DNA of 64,000 nucleotides from JAHEEM01 sp036396795. GTDB lineage: Bacteria > Pseudomonadota > Gammaproteobacteria > Steroidobacterales > Rariloculaceae. The stretch is from assembly GCA_036396795.1 (NCBI GenBank), contig DASWKF010000091.1, forward strand, positions 16,542-80,541, read 5' to 3'. A program made the translations under genes and the position numbers. Positions within the stretch are counted from its first letter, which is position 1. Every line of letters begins with the position of its first letter. Below are positions 25,969-35,176 of the stretch, one piece after another. The notes under the pieces are model-generated. The model had not been told where the DNA came from. It was given only the letters and a program-made list of their open reading frames with translations, and did not search any database.

Positions 25969-26870
25969 CCGAGTTTTACGCCTGGATGCGGGAAAGTCTG
26001 CAGAACCTGGCCTACGACGGTGTGCTGCCGCTATCTTTTCAGTATGGGTTCGTCATCAACGCGGTGTTTTGCGCGTTGTTGATCGGGCCCGTGCTCGGCG
26101 GGGTGGGCACGATGGTGGTCGTGAAGCGCATGGCGTTCTTTTCTCAGGCCATCGGCAACGCGGCAATGACGGGCGTCGCGATCGGGGTGTTGCTCGGAGA
26201 ATCCTATACGGAGCCGTATGTCTCCATGTTCTCGTTCTGCATCCTGTTCGGTTTGATCCTCAATTACACGAAAGGGCGCACGGCGATATCGTCCGACACG
26301 CTGATCGGCGTTTTCTTGTCGATCTCGCTGGCTGTGGGCGCGTCATTGCTGCTGTTCGTCTCCGCGCGGGTCAATACTCATATACTCGAGGCCGTATTGT
26401 TCGGCTCCGTGCTCACCGTCAGCGATACCGACATCAACGTGCTGCTCGTCGTCACGATCGCGGCCTTGGGCGTAGGCGTGCCTTTGTTCAATCGATTCCT
26501 GTTGGCGAGCCTGAATCCGAGCCTCGCGAGGGTGCGCGGCGTCAGGGTTCGGGTGCTCGAGTATGTGTTCGTATTGCTGATCACGATTCTGACGGTGGCC
26601 TGCCTGAAGATCGTCGGAGCCGTGTTGGTCGAGGCTCTGCTCTTGATTCCAGCGGCCGCGGCGCGGAACGTGATTCGCTCCATGAAGGGCTTCGTGTTTC
26701 TCAGCATGGCGATCTCCACGATCAGCTGCATTGCCGGCGTCGTGGTGCCGATGCAGTTCGACCTGCCTTTGCCGTCCGGGGGAGCGATCATCATGGTCGC
26801 CGCCGGTTTCTTCCTGCTGACGATGATCGTGCGCATGACGTTCTCGCGGCTCAGAGAGGTGGAGGCGTAG
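25965..26870 (+). CDS. Zn/Mn-type ABC transporter permease, ZnuB-like
   Basis: 301-residue inner-membrane permease of the ABC-3 family with about eight to nine hydrophobic segments (for example VINAVFCALLIGPVLGG, LIGVFLSISLAVGASLLLFV and VLEYVFVLLITILTVACLK). Typical family blocks include VVKRMAFFSQAIGNAAMTG and KIVGAVLVEALLLIPAAAA, where the region near LLIPAA is conserved in ZnuB. The GTG at 25965 overlaps the ATPase stop (GTGA), consistent with coupling. The following gene begins immediately after its stop. Confidence 0.92.
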   Translation: MTEFYAWMRESLQNLAYDGVLPLSFQYGFVINAVFCALLIGPVLGGVGTMVVVKRMAFFSQAIGNAAMTGVAIGVLLGESYTEPYVSMFSFCILFGLILNYTKGRTAISSDTLIGVFLSISLAVGASLLLFVSARVNTHILEAVLFGSVLTVSDTDINVLLVVTIAALGVGVPLFNRFLLASLNPSLARVRGVRVRVLEYVFVLLITILTVACLKIVGAVLVEALLLIPAAAARNVIRSMKGFVFLSMAISTISCIAGVVVPMQFDLPLPSGGAIIMVAAGFFLLTMIVRMTFSRLREVEA

Positions 26871-27842
26871 ATGCATCGAGGGAGACTTCTGGCCGCCTTG
26901 GCTTCAATCGGCCTGCTCGCGAGCTCGGCCGCCGGAGCTCAGAACGATCGGATTGCGGTATTGACCGCTCTGCCACCGATCTACTCCATGACGGCCGGAT
27001 TGGCGCGGGACACGAACATCGACGTCCGCAACGTGCCGGAGGACGGCCGGCGGATCAATGCGCTGGTCGGCTTGTTGAGTCAGCGCGGCGACCGGTTTGC
27101 CGATCAGTTCGCGAATGCCGACGCGGTCGTCACGATGGGTAAGCTGTGGCGAGAGGATCCCCTGTTTACCGCGGTCCGCATGGCCAATGTTCGCGTCGTC
27201 GATATCGACGCGACCAAGCCCTGGTCGACGACGCTCGAGGGCATCTCCGTGGCGATGCAGCCCGAGCAGCGAGTCCCTTGGAGCGACGCGGGGCCCGCCG
27301 AGCGGCGGCCCTCGATCTTCTGCTGGCTGAGCCCGGCCAACGGTGCTCGGATGGCGGAAATCATCGCTCAAGACCTGATGCGCCTGTCGCCGGCGGACGG
27401 CGCCGCGATCGAGCGGAACCTGCGGGAGCTTCGCGAGGCCCTGTTGGGCCTGAAGCTCGACTACGAGCTCAAGCTGGCGGAGCTGGCCGACGTGACGGTT
27501 TTCGCGCTCGCTTCCGAGTTCGTCTATCTGACGACGGATATGGGCCTCTATGTCGACGGCTATTTTCTCAAGCAGGACATCGACTGGACGGACGCCGACG
27601 CCGCCGCATTCGAGCATTACTTGCGTGACAACGCGATCGGGGTCGTCATCCACAAGTGGGAGCCCGATGCGCGTATTCAGGCCGCGATAGAGCAGGCGGG
27701 GGCACGGCTCGTCGTGCTCGACCCGATCGATGCCGGTATCGTCGAAGACGACCGCCTGCTCGAGAGCAGCTATGTCGACCTGTTACGGGCCGATCTGGAG
27801 TCGCTATATACGGCGCTGCGTGCGGCAAACCAGCAACGTTAG
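26871..27842 (+). CDS. Second ZnuA-like binding protein lacking metal ligands
   Basis: 323 residues with a signal peptide (LLAALASIGLLASSAAG). The fold signals of the ZnuA family are visible: an opening strand (IAVLTALPPIYSMTAGLA), a mid domain (ADAVVTMGKLW), a long linking helix with LRELREALLGLKLDYELKLAEL, and a C-terminal half (YLRDNAIGVVIHKWEPDARI). The metal positions are replaced: PEDGRRI where NPHxY is expected, LSPANG where a PHxW-like motif is expected, and ASEFVYLTTDMGL where MHGAYGYL occurs in the first protein. It is therefore a degenerate binding protein, perhaps a partner or metal-transfer subunit. Its last 4 bases overlap the convergent zntB-like gene. Confidence 0.75.
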   Translation: MHRGRLLAALASIGLLASSAAGAQNDRIAVLTALPPIYSMTAGLARDTNIDVRNVPEDGRRINALVGLLSQRGDRFADQFANADAVVTMGKLWREDPLFTAVRMANVRVVDIDATKPWSTTLEGISVAMQPEQRVPWSDAGPAERRPSIFCWLSPANGARMAEIIAQDLMRLSPADGAAIERNLRELREALLGLKLDYELKLAELADVTVFALASEFVYLTTDMGLYVDGYFLKQDIDWTDADAAAFEHYLRDNAIGVVIHKWEPDARIQAAIEQAGARLVVLDPIDAGIVEDDRLLESSYVDLLRADLESLYTALRAANQQR

Positions 27843-28813
27843 ATCCAGTTCTTGCATTTGAAGATCACGCCCAGGCCAGCGCCGAGACCCAGCATCGCGA
27901 GCATCGCAACGGCAAACGCCGATGGATCCTCGCTCCCCGGGAGCCCGGCCACGTTCATGCCGAGCAGACCGGTTACGAAAGTCAGCGGCAGAAAGATCGC
28001 AGCGACGACGGAGAGCAAATAGATTCGCGAATTTTGCTCCTGAGCCACGCGGCTCAAGAGCTCCTCCTGCACGACGATGATGCGCTCCCTGGCGAGATCC
28101 AAGTCTTCCAGGTAGCGCGTGATGCGATCCGATTGCTCGCGAAGCTCGTTGGCCTCGTGGTCGGTGAACAGAGGGCCGGGCTGGCGATAGAGACGATCCA
28201 AGGCATCGCGCTGGGGAGCGAGATAGCGCCGAATGGCCGCCGTCTGACGGCGCAGACCTCCGAGCTGCAGGCGCAGCGTTCCAGGATCGGCCTCGACGCT
28301 CTGAAGCTCGCGCGCCTCGATTTCTTCCTCGATCCTGTCGACGACGTTGCCGATACGCTCGGCGAGCCGCTCGACCAGCATCACCACGAACTCGCCGGAC
28401 GTCCTTGGCCCGTTGCCCGCGGTGATCGCCTCGCGCATGTCCTGGATGGAAAGCAGGTTTCGCCGCCGGCTCGAGATGATTCGCTGCGGCTGAATCCAGA
28501 GGCGAATGGCCACCATATCGTCCGGGTCGGCGCCGGGATTGGTGTTCACGCCGCGCAGCACGAGCAACAAGCCGGCTTCCGTCGAAACGGAGCGCGGCCG
28601 GGTCTCGAGGGCGAGCAGCGCGTCCGCGGTCACGTCGTCGACATCCTTGCGCGCCGTGAGCCAACGTCGGCTGGCGGGATCGAGCAAGTCCAAATGGACC
28701 CAGAGCAGCCCCTGTTGCCCGGAGAGGGCATCGATGTCGGTCGCGGTTGCGGCGCGCCCGGATCCGCGGCCGTCCAACACATAGGCGCAGACCAAGCCCG
28801 AGCCGTCCGTCAC
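27839..28813 (-). CDS. zntB: CorA-family divalent cation transporter, ZntB-like
   Basis: 324-residue CorA-superfamily membrane protein. A long cytosolic N-terminal domain (LLWVHLDLLDP, ALLALETRPR) and coiled helices (VVDRIEEEIEARELQS) are followed by two C-terminal membrane segments. The pore signature GMN lies in VTGLLGMNVAGLPG, and the protein ends in FKCKNWI. Loop and domain features match ZntB (zinc transport) better than Mg-specific CorA. GTG start with AGGA about 7 nt upstream. It lies 9 bp downstream of the mscS-like gene and its 3' end overlaps the metal operon by 4 bp. The exact ion is inferred. Confidence 0.87.
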   Translation of the reverse strand: MTDGSGLVCAYVLDGRGSGRAATATDIDALSGQQGLLWVHLDLLDPASRRWLTARKDVDDVTADALLALETRPRSVSTEAGLLLVLRGVNTNPGADPDDMVAIRLWIQPQRIISSRRRNLLSIQDMREAITAGNGPRTSGEFVVMLVERLAERIGNVVDRIEEEIEARELQSVEADPGTLRLQLGGLRRQTAAIRRYLAPQRDALDRLYRQPGPLFTDHEANELREQSDRITRYLEDLDLARERIIVVQEELLSRVAQEQNSRIYLLSVVAAIFLPLTFVTGLLGMNVAGLPGSEDPSAFAVAMLAMLGLGAGLGVIFKCKNWI

Positions 28814-28822
28814 GGCCGGTTC

Positions 28823-29716
28823 CTAGTCGACGCCGGTGCGGCTCGGGGCGACACCGAGCAGCTCGATTCGCAGCGGATGGCTGCTGTCCAAATGCACGTC
28901 ACGCTGCGGGAATGCGATGCTGATGCCGTTCTGCTCGAACAGCTCGATGATCTTGAACCGGATGTCGCTGCGTATCTGCCGCATCTCGCGCTCGCCGCTG
29001 ACGTCGCACCAGAAATAAGCATCGAAGATCAACGCGTTGTCGCCAAAGTCATCGAAGATGACCGTCGGCTTGGGCTCGCGCTTCACGGCCGCCTGCTCGT
29101 CCACCGCCTGGTGAATGAGCTCCTCGACTTTTCGAACGGGGGATCCGTAGCTGACGCCGACCCGAACCATCGAGCGAATCCGCCTATCGATCAAAGTCCA
29201 GTTCACGACGGTTTTTTCGAGAATCAAGCTGTTGGGCACCAGCATGTGAACGCCGTCGACGCGGCGGATACGCGTCGATCGATTGCCTATCGTCTCGATC
29301 GTGCCGTGGCTGCCCTCGATCTCGACGAAATCACCAATGCGCACCGGTCGCTCCGACATCAGGATCCAGCTGCTGATGAAATTATTGATGATGTTTTGCG
29401 CGCCGAAGCCGACACCGATGGCAACCGCGCCGGAGACGAATGCGAAAGCCGTCAGAGGAACGTGCAAGAGTCCCAGCGCGGTGATGCCGATGATGACGAG
29501 CAGCGTATAGAACAGCACGCGCTGGACCGCGTACACGGCATCCGCTTGCATGTTCGCGGCGCTGAGGCGTTTGCCGACAACGCGTTCGACCCAACGGGTC
29601 ACGATCAGACCGACCGTCACCAGCAGGGCCACCATGACCAGCTGATTGACGGCGATGGCGGCATCGCCAACCGTGAACACGGGGTAGTTCCAGATGCTGA
29701 TCAGCCGTTCCCACAT
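28823..29716 (-). CDS. Small-conductance mechanosensitive channel, MscS family
   Basis: 297-residue MscS-family channel. Three membrane segments (VNQLVMVALLVTVGLIV, VLFYTLLVIIGITALGLL and the pore helix FAFVSGAVAIGVGFGAQNII) are followed by the conserved cytosolic beta domain: RPVRIGDFVEIEGSHGTIETIGNRSTRIRRVDG, then VPNSLIL. The C-terminal vestibule ends at LLGVAPSRTGVD. Family members open under hypo-osmotic shock. ATG at 29716, 17 bp downstream of a perfect 20-bp palindrome. It is co-oriented and nearly contiguous with the zntB-like gene. Confidence 0.92.
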   Translation of the reverse strand: MWERLISIWNYPVFTVGDAAIAVNQLVMVALLVTVGLIVTRWVERVVGKRLSAANMQADAVYAVQRVLFYTLLVIIGITALGLLHVPLTAFAFVSGAVAIGVGFGAQNIINNFISSWILMSERPVRIGDFVEIEGSHGTIETIGNRSTRIRRVDGVHMLVPNSLILEKTVVNWTLIDRRIRSMVRVGVSYGSPVRKVEELIHQAVDEQAAVKREPKPTVIFDDFGDNALIFDAYFWCDVSGEREMRQIRSDIRFKIIELFEQNGISIAFPQRDVHLDSSHPLRIELLGVAPSRTGVD

Positions 29717-29732
29717 AGTCGTGCCCGAATAC

Positions 29733-29752
29733 CCGGCACTGATCAGTGCCGG
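29733..29752. promoter_or_regulatory. Perfect 20-bp palindrome upstream of mscS-like gene
   Basis: CCGGCACTGATCAGTGCCGG is a perfect dyad in the 263-bp gap between the divergent mscS-like and tamA genes. It could be a repressor operator or fold as a hairpin 17 nt before the mscS ATG. No second copy was noticed. The rest of the gap (29753-29979) shows nothing I can name. Confidence 0.5.
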
Positions 29753-29979
29753 CTCATGGAGTGGATCGTCGCCTGGCTCGCTACGATACCATCTCGGCTC
29801 GAGACTGGGCAGCGGAGGCGCGCGCCGCTGGAAGGCTGGCGAGCGCGGGCTGGGAAAGGCCGTATTTGGCTGGCGGTTTGCCGCGGCGGCAGGGCGACGC
29901 GCTATGCTTTAGCGCTTGGAATTGGACTCTTGGGAGCCAGACCTGAGTGCAAGTCAGCGCGATAGACGAACGCTTCGGA

Positions 29980-31737
29980 ATGAGAAGAGTGCCGCAGGGA
30001 CAGCCGGTGGTCAGCGCGATCGCGCGCACCTTGCCCAAGGTCGTAGCCATGCTTTGCATGTGCTCCGCGGCCCATGCTCAGCTCGAGCTCACCGGGCTCG
30101 ACGAGCCGCTGCGCGAGAATGCGCTTACGCACCTGGAGCTCGATGACGAATCCTGCGATGCGGCCATGTGGCGAATCAGGGAGCAGTTCTCGAGGGCGGA
30201 GCAGCAGATTCGCACAGGACTCGAGGCCTATGGTTTCTATGCTTCCGAGATTTCCGCCAATCTGGCTTTCGGCGTGGAGTGCTGGACGGCTCAGTTCGAG
30301 GTCGATCCCGGCGAGCCAGTACGATTGCGGAACGTATCGATCGCCGTTACCGGGCAGGCATCTTCCGATCCGGAGTTCTCGGCGCTGGCGCAGAGCTCGA
30401 CGCTGCGGCCCGGAGAGCCCTTGTCTCATGCCGAATATGAACGCGTAAAACGCGCGTTGCTGGATTTGGCTCTCTATCGCGGCTACGCCGAAGCCGCCTA
30501 TACCGTGAATCGAATCGACGTGTATCCGCAGGAAGGCGTCGCGGATGTAGAGCTTCGGTTCAATTCCGGGCCTCGCTACAGCTTCGGCGAGATCGAGATC
30601 AATCAGGACGCGCTCGATCGCAGCGTCGTCGAGGGATACTACGACTTCAGGAGCGGTGATCCCTACGATCGCGATCGGCTCACCGCGCTCTACGGCGCGC
30701 TCGTCGGTAGCGGGTACTTTCGCGCGGTGGACGTATTCCCTCTACCCGCCGATCCCGTGTCGCGGCAAATACCCATCGAGGTCGATCTCAGCGCCGGCGG
30801 GCGGCGCGCCTGGAGCTACGGTATCGGCTTCTCCACGGATACCGGTCCGCGGATTCGATTCGGGCGCACCGACCGCAGGGTCAATAGCCGCGGCGCGCAA
30901 CTGGGCGTCGACGGGCTGCTCTCGCCGGTCGCGTCGGAGCTTTCCTTCAACTACCGGTTTCCCTATGGAAACCCGAGATCCGAGTGGGTCAGCTTGAACA
31001 CGGGCCTCATGCACGAGAAGACCGACACGTCGACGAGCGATACCTTGGAGCTCGGTATACGCCGGGTGGTGAGCAGACGTTCCTCGTGGCAGGAAACTCA
31101 GTTTCTGGATCTGACCGTCGAGGATTTCGAGGTCGGCGACATCGAAAGCCGCTCGCGGTTGCTGACGCCCGGAATCAGCTGGTATCGCGTCGACGCGGAT
31201 ACCGCCATCAGACCCGACCGGGGTAACCGCCTGGGATTGGAGATCAGCGCCGCCAACGATTCGTTGGGCTCGGATACGGACTTCATCCAGATCGATGCAT
31301 CTGGCAAGTGGATCTGGTCGTTTGAGAACCGATCCCGGCTGCTTCTCCGTGCCAGGCTGGGGGTGACACGGCAGCGGAACTTCGACGAGCTTCCTGCGTC
31401 CGTGCGATTCTTCGCGGGCGGTGACAACAGCATTCGAGGCTATGGCTTCGAGTCGCTCGGCCCTATTGACGAGAACGGCGCCGTCATCGGCGGCGACCGG
31501 CTCGCCGTCGCCAGCATCGAATACGAGGTTCCGATCCGCCGGCGTTGGTCCGCCGCGGTTTTCATCGATTCGGGCAACGCTTTCCAGAGCGGCAACTTCG
31601 AAGCCAAGACCGGCGCCGGGTTCGGCGTTCGCTGGCAGTCACCGCTCGGACCGATTCGGGTTGATCTCGCCTGGCCGATAGACGATGCCATGGAGGACGA
31701 CCCGCGCCTGCACGTCAGCCTTGGAGCCGATCTGTGA
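29980..31737 (+). CDS. tamA: Outer-membrane translocation assembly protein TamA (Omp85/BamA family)
   Basis: 585-residue Omp85-superfamily protein. Signal peptide ending at AAHAQ, then POTRA-like repeats: QIRTGLEAYGFYASEI, PLSHAEYERVKRALLDLALYRGY and YDRDRLTALYGALVGSGYFRAVDV. The barrel contains the Omp85 signature RFFAGGDNSIRGYGFESLGP with VIGGDRLAVASIEYEVP and ends with RLHVSLGADL. Directly followed by tamB with a GTGA overlap, the classical tamAB pair that helps insert outer-membrane proteins and traffic phospholipids. ATG at 29980 is chosen; a GTG 11 codons upstream gives a longer, less signal-like start. Confidence 0.93.
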   Translation: MRRVPQGQPVVSAIARTLPKVVAMLCMCSAAHAQLELTGLDEPLRENALTHLELDDESCDAAMWRIREQFSRAEQQIRTGLEAYGFYASEISANLAFGVECWTAQFEVDPGEPVRLRNVSIAVTGQASSDPEFSALAQSSTLRPGEPLSHAEYERVKRALLDLALYRGYAEAAYTVNRIDVYPQEGVADVELRFNSGPRYSFGEIEINQDALDRSVVEGYYDFRSGDPYDRDRLTALYGALVGSGYFRAVDVFPLPADPVSRQIPIEVDLSAGGRRAWSYGIGFSTDTGPRIRFGRTDRRVNSRGAQLGVDGLLSPVASELSFNYRFPYGNPRSEWVSLNTGLMHEKTDTSTSDTLELGIRRVVSRRSSWQETQFLDLTVEDFEVGDIESRSRLLTPGISWYRVDADTAIRPDRGNRLGLEISAANDSLGSDTDFIQIDASGKWIWSFENRSRLLLRARLGVTRQRNFDELPASVRFFAGGDNSIRGYGFESLGPIDENGAVIGGDRLAVASIEYEVPIRRRWSAAVFIDSGNAFQSGNFEAKTGAGFGVRWQSPLGPIRVDLAWPIDDAMEDDPRLHVSLGADL

Positions 31738-34700
31738 GGCTCGGTCGAGCTCTTTGGATATCCGCAGGCGCGGCGATCTGCGGCGCGCTCGGTCTGGCCG
31801 GATTCGCGTTCTGGATCCTCGCGACGGAGTCGGGCGCGGTGTGGCTGACCGGCCGGCTGGTCGCGAGCCGCGCGCCGTGGGTGTCGATAGACGAGCTGCA
31901 CGGCTCGCTCTGGGAAGGCCTTACGGCTTCAGGCGTTGTCGTGGTCGTTGGCAGCAGTGAGACTCGAATCGACAGCGTTGCGCTTCACTTCGATTTTTCA
32001 GAGCTCTTCTCGGGCACGGTCGAGCTGAGCGATTTTGCAATCTCCGCGGCCTCGTACCGTCGCGCCCCCGCGGCCGCCGACGCGGTCAGGCGGCCGCCGC
32101 CGGATATCCCTCTGCGCATCGTCGCTCGCGACGCCTCGGTGGAGGAGCTCGTCGTCACGCGCGGCACCGACAGCGTGACGCTGGGACCATTGGTCTTCTC
32201 CCTTACGGCGCAGGGAAACCGAATCGTTTTCGACGCGCTGTCGATGACGGGTCCCGACTTCTCGTTGACGGCGAATGCCAGGCTCGAGCTCGGCGCCGGG
32301 ATCGCCGCCGACGGGGAGCTCGATTGGACGCTGGAGCGGCAGGATGTCTCGTATGCGGGCACGGCCGACTTCGAGGGGCTCTGGCCGGCGTTTGAGGTTC
32401 ATCACCGCCTGTCGGCTCCGGTCGCGGCGGATGCCGAGGGAGAGATTCGCCTGGGTCCCTCACCGCGCGCCGATCTGGTTTGGACTTGGGCGGATCTCGC
32501 ATGGCCGGAGTCGGACCGCGTGGCGAGCACCGGCGGCAGGCTGCAAATCACCGGTTGGCTCGAGGAATTTTCCTTTGATGCGAACGGCAGGGTCGTCGTC
32601 GACGGTATCGCCGCGAACGTCGAAGCGACCGGATCCGGCACGCCGACCGCGCTCGACTTCGACGTGCTCGAGATCGCGAGCGACAGCGGCGACATCGCGG
32701 CCACGGGTGAGCTTCGCTTGGAGCCGCTGGCATTGTCGCTCGAGATCGACGCCGAGAATCTCGACCCGAGCGTGCGATACCCCGCTTGGCCCGGGTCGCT
32801 CGCTTTGACCGGGACGCTGTCCGGGAACCTCGAGCCGCTGTTGCAGCTTGGCCTCACCGATGTGCAGGTGATCGGCGTGTTGCGCGACGAAACGCTCGAG
32901 GCGCGCGGGGGGCTGGCCTACAGCCAGGGAAACGAGTGGCGGCTCGACGGCGTCAACGTCGATGTCAGCGGCAACCGTGTTTCCGTCAGCGGCAACTACG
33001 GCCGGACGCTGGCCCTCGACTTCTCCATTGAGGCGCCGTCGGTGCAGATGCTGTGGCCGGACGCGGCGGGCTCGTTACGGGCGAACGGGCGCCTCGGCGG
33101 CACGCCCGAGGCTCCGGAGCTCAGCGGGACCGTGCAGGGGCAGAACCTCGGGTACGGAGACTACCGCCTGGCGTCGCTGTCGCTGTCCGGAGACCTCGCG
33201 TCGCGCGACAACGCTCCGGTGATGCTCGATCTCGCGGCGCAGGATCTCGTCTGGCGCGAGATCAGCGTGCAGTCGATCGCCGCGACCATCGCCGGCTCCA
33301 GCGAGAATCACGTCGCCGAGCTGGCATTCGAGTCGGAGCATGGCACGGGTCGGTTGAGCGCGCAGGGCTCGTGGCTCGACCGCCGTTGGACGGGGCAGGC
33401 CCGGTCCTTGTCGCTGGAGCAGCCCGCGCTCGGCATATGGTCACTGGAGGCGCCTACCGCGCTGGTCATCGGACCCGAGGAGCTGCGAGTCGACCCGGCG
33501 TGCATCCGTAAAGCGTCGTCCGGACTCTGCGGTTCCGCTCGGATAGGGACCGACGACGATCGGGTGGAGCTGAGCTTGGACGGCTTCGATTTGGCCAATC
33601 TAAGCGTGTTCCTGCCGCCGGAAATCTCGTTGGCGGGCGCCTACGATGCGCGCATCGTCGTGGAGGAGCCCTTGGGCCGGCCGACAGGCACGTTGAGTCT
33701 CTCGGGCGCTTCGACTCTGATTACGGTGCGCGAGCCCGATGCCCCGCCCATCGAGTTTCCGCTCGAAGAGGTGGACCTCGGCGTCGAGCTGCTGGAAAGC
33801 GGCAGCCTTGCCGCACAAGCCAGCCTGGTCGGGAGCGCCGGGGCTCGTTTCGCGGTCGATGCCGAGATCCCGGACCTTTGGGCGGCAGACCCCCAAGTCG
33901 GCGCTCGAATCACCGCGCTGTGGACCGATCTCGGGATGCTCGCGCTCGTGAGCCCGGACGTGGGCGAGGTTTCGGGCGCCGCGAACCTGGACCTCGCGCT
34001 CAGCGGCCGGTTGCGGGCGCCGGAGATCCGGGGGCAGGCGCGTTGGAGCGGCGGCGGGCTGGCGGTGCCTCGCTGGGGCTTTATCGTGGAAGGCATCGAT
34101 GCACAAGCCTCGAGTCCCGATGGAGAGCGCGTGCTGCTCGAGGCGACGGGGCGTGTCGGCGAAGGCCGGCTGGACATCGAGGGCGCGATGGATCTCGATC
34201 CGTCCGCGGGCTGGCCGACTCGGCTCACCGTTCGCGGTGATACGCTCCAAGCCGTGCGTTTGCCGGACGCGCAGATCATCGTGGCCTCGGAGCTCGATGT
34301 CCGCGCCGCCTTGCCGATGATCGAGGTATCCGGCTCGGTACGGATACCGCGAGCCCGATTGGAGATCGAAGAGATACCGGCGCAAGCGGCGAGTCCTTCG
34401 ACGGACACGGTCGTGCACGGTGCCGACCAACCCGAGCGCCGACGTCCGCTCAACGTGCACGCCGAGCTCGACGTGATGCTCGGCGACGACGTGCGTTACT
34501 CGGGGGCCGGCCTCGACGTTGCCTTAACCGGTGGTCTCGACTTGGTCTACGATTCCGGACGGAACGCCGTGGCTACCGGCAGCGTGAATCTTTCCGGGGA
34601 GTATGCGGCCTACGGTCAGCGCCTGGCGCTCGATCAGGGGCAGCTGCTGTTCGCCGGCCCGATCAACAACCCCGGGCTGGACGTGCGGGCTACCCGCCTC

Positions 34701-35156
34701 ATCGAGACCACGACGGTCGGCGTCGAGCTCGGCGGAACCTTGAACGCGCCGACGACGCGGATCTTTTCCGAGCCCGCGATGAGCGAAGCCGATGCCTTGG
34801 CGTATTTGCTCCTCGGTCGGCCGCTCGCGGGCAGCGGCGACGAGGAGACGGCGACTTTGGAAAGCGCCGCGGTATCGATGGGGCTCCGGCAGGCGCTGCC
34901 GGTCATCCAACGCGTCGGGCAGACGCTGGGCCTGGACGAGCTCAGCGTGCAAACCACGGCGGCCGACACCGGCGAGCTCATGGCCGGCAAGCAGCTGAGC
35001 CCGAGGCTCTACATGCGCTACACCTATGGGCTTTTCAATCGAATCGGCGGTCTGCTGCTCAGGTTCAGCCTCAACGAGCGGCTGAGCCTCGAGACCCGCT
35101 CCGGGGACAACCGCTCCATGGATCTCATCTATACGGTGGAGCGGGACCGGCAGTGA
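31734..35156 (+). CDS. tamB: Translocation and assembly protein TamB (DUF490)
   Basis: 1140-residue AsmA-like bridging protein. N-terminal membrane anchor (LWISAGAAICGALGLAGFAFWIL), then a long periplasmic beta-taco-like region of alternating residues, and the C-terminal TamB domain ending with LAYLLLGRPLAGSGDEETATLE, RLYMRYTYGLFNRIGGLLLRF and SMDLIYTVERD. Slightly shorter than E. coli TamB (about 1,260). It partners TamA and forms a lipid-conducting groove between inner and outer membranes. GTG start overlapping the tamA stop by 4 bp. The stop sits in a GTGAGCCGGCTCAC palindrome (35153-35166). Confidence 0.93.
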   Translation: MRLGRALWISAGAAICGALGLAGFAFWILATESGAVWLTGRLVASRAPWVSIDELHGSLWEGLTASGVVVVVGSSETRIDSVALHFDFSELFSGTVELSDFAISAASYRRAPAAADAVRRPPPDIPLRIVARDASVEELVVTRGTDSVTLGPLVFSLTAQGNRIVFDALSMTGPDFSLTANARLELGAGIAADGELDWTLERQDVSYAGTADFEGLWPAFEVHHRLSAPVAADAEGEIRLGPSPRADLVWTWADLAWPESDRVASTGGRLQITGWLEEFSFDANGRVVVDGIAANVEATGSGTPTALDFDVLEIASDSGDIAATGELRLEPLALSLEIDAENLDPSVRYPAWPGSLALTGTLSGNLEPLLQLGLTDVQVIGVLRDETLEARGGLAYSQGNEWRLDGVNVDVSGNRVSVSGNYGRTLALDFSIEAPSVQMLWPDAAGSLRANGRLGGTPEAPELSGTVQGQNLGYGDYRLASLSLSGDLASRDNAPVMLDLAAQDLVWREISVQSIAATIAGSSENHVAELAFESEHGTGRLSAQGSWLDRRWTGQARSLSLEQPALGIWSLEAPTALVIGPEELRVDPACIRKASSGLCGSARIGTDDDRVELSLDGFDLANLSVFLPPEISLAGAYDARIVVEEPLGRPTGTLSLSGASTLITVREPDAPPIEFPLEEVDLGVELLESGSLAAQASLVGSAGARFAVDAEIPDLWAADPQVGARITALWTDLGMLALVSPDVGEVSGAANLDLALSGRLRAPEIRGQARWSGGGLAVPRWGFIVEGIDAQASSPDGERVLLEATGRVGEGRLDIEGAMDLDPSAGWPTRLTVRGDTLQAVRLPDAQIIVASELDVRAALPMIEVSGSVRIPRARLEIEEIPAQAASPSTDTVVHGADQPERRRPLNVHAELDVMLGDDVRYSGAGLDVALTGGLDLVYDSGRNAVATGSVNLSGEYAAYGQRLALDQGQLLFAGPINNPGLDVRATRLIETTTVGVELGGTLNAPTTRIFSEPAMSEADALAYLLLGRPLAGSGDEETATLESAAVSMGLRQALPVIQRVGQTLGLDELSVQTTAADTGELMAGKQLSPRLYMRYTYGLFNRIGGLLLRFSLNERLSLETRSGDNRSMDLIYTVERDRQ

Positions 35157-35176
35157 GCCGGCTCACGGGGTAGGTT

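Noticed and set aside
22810..27842. Complete nickel transporter of the NikKLMNOQ type
   Set aside because: Only the NikK-like protein fits; the ATPase, permease and binding proteins are ZnuABC-type and no NikM or CbiQ-type protein is present.
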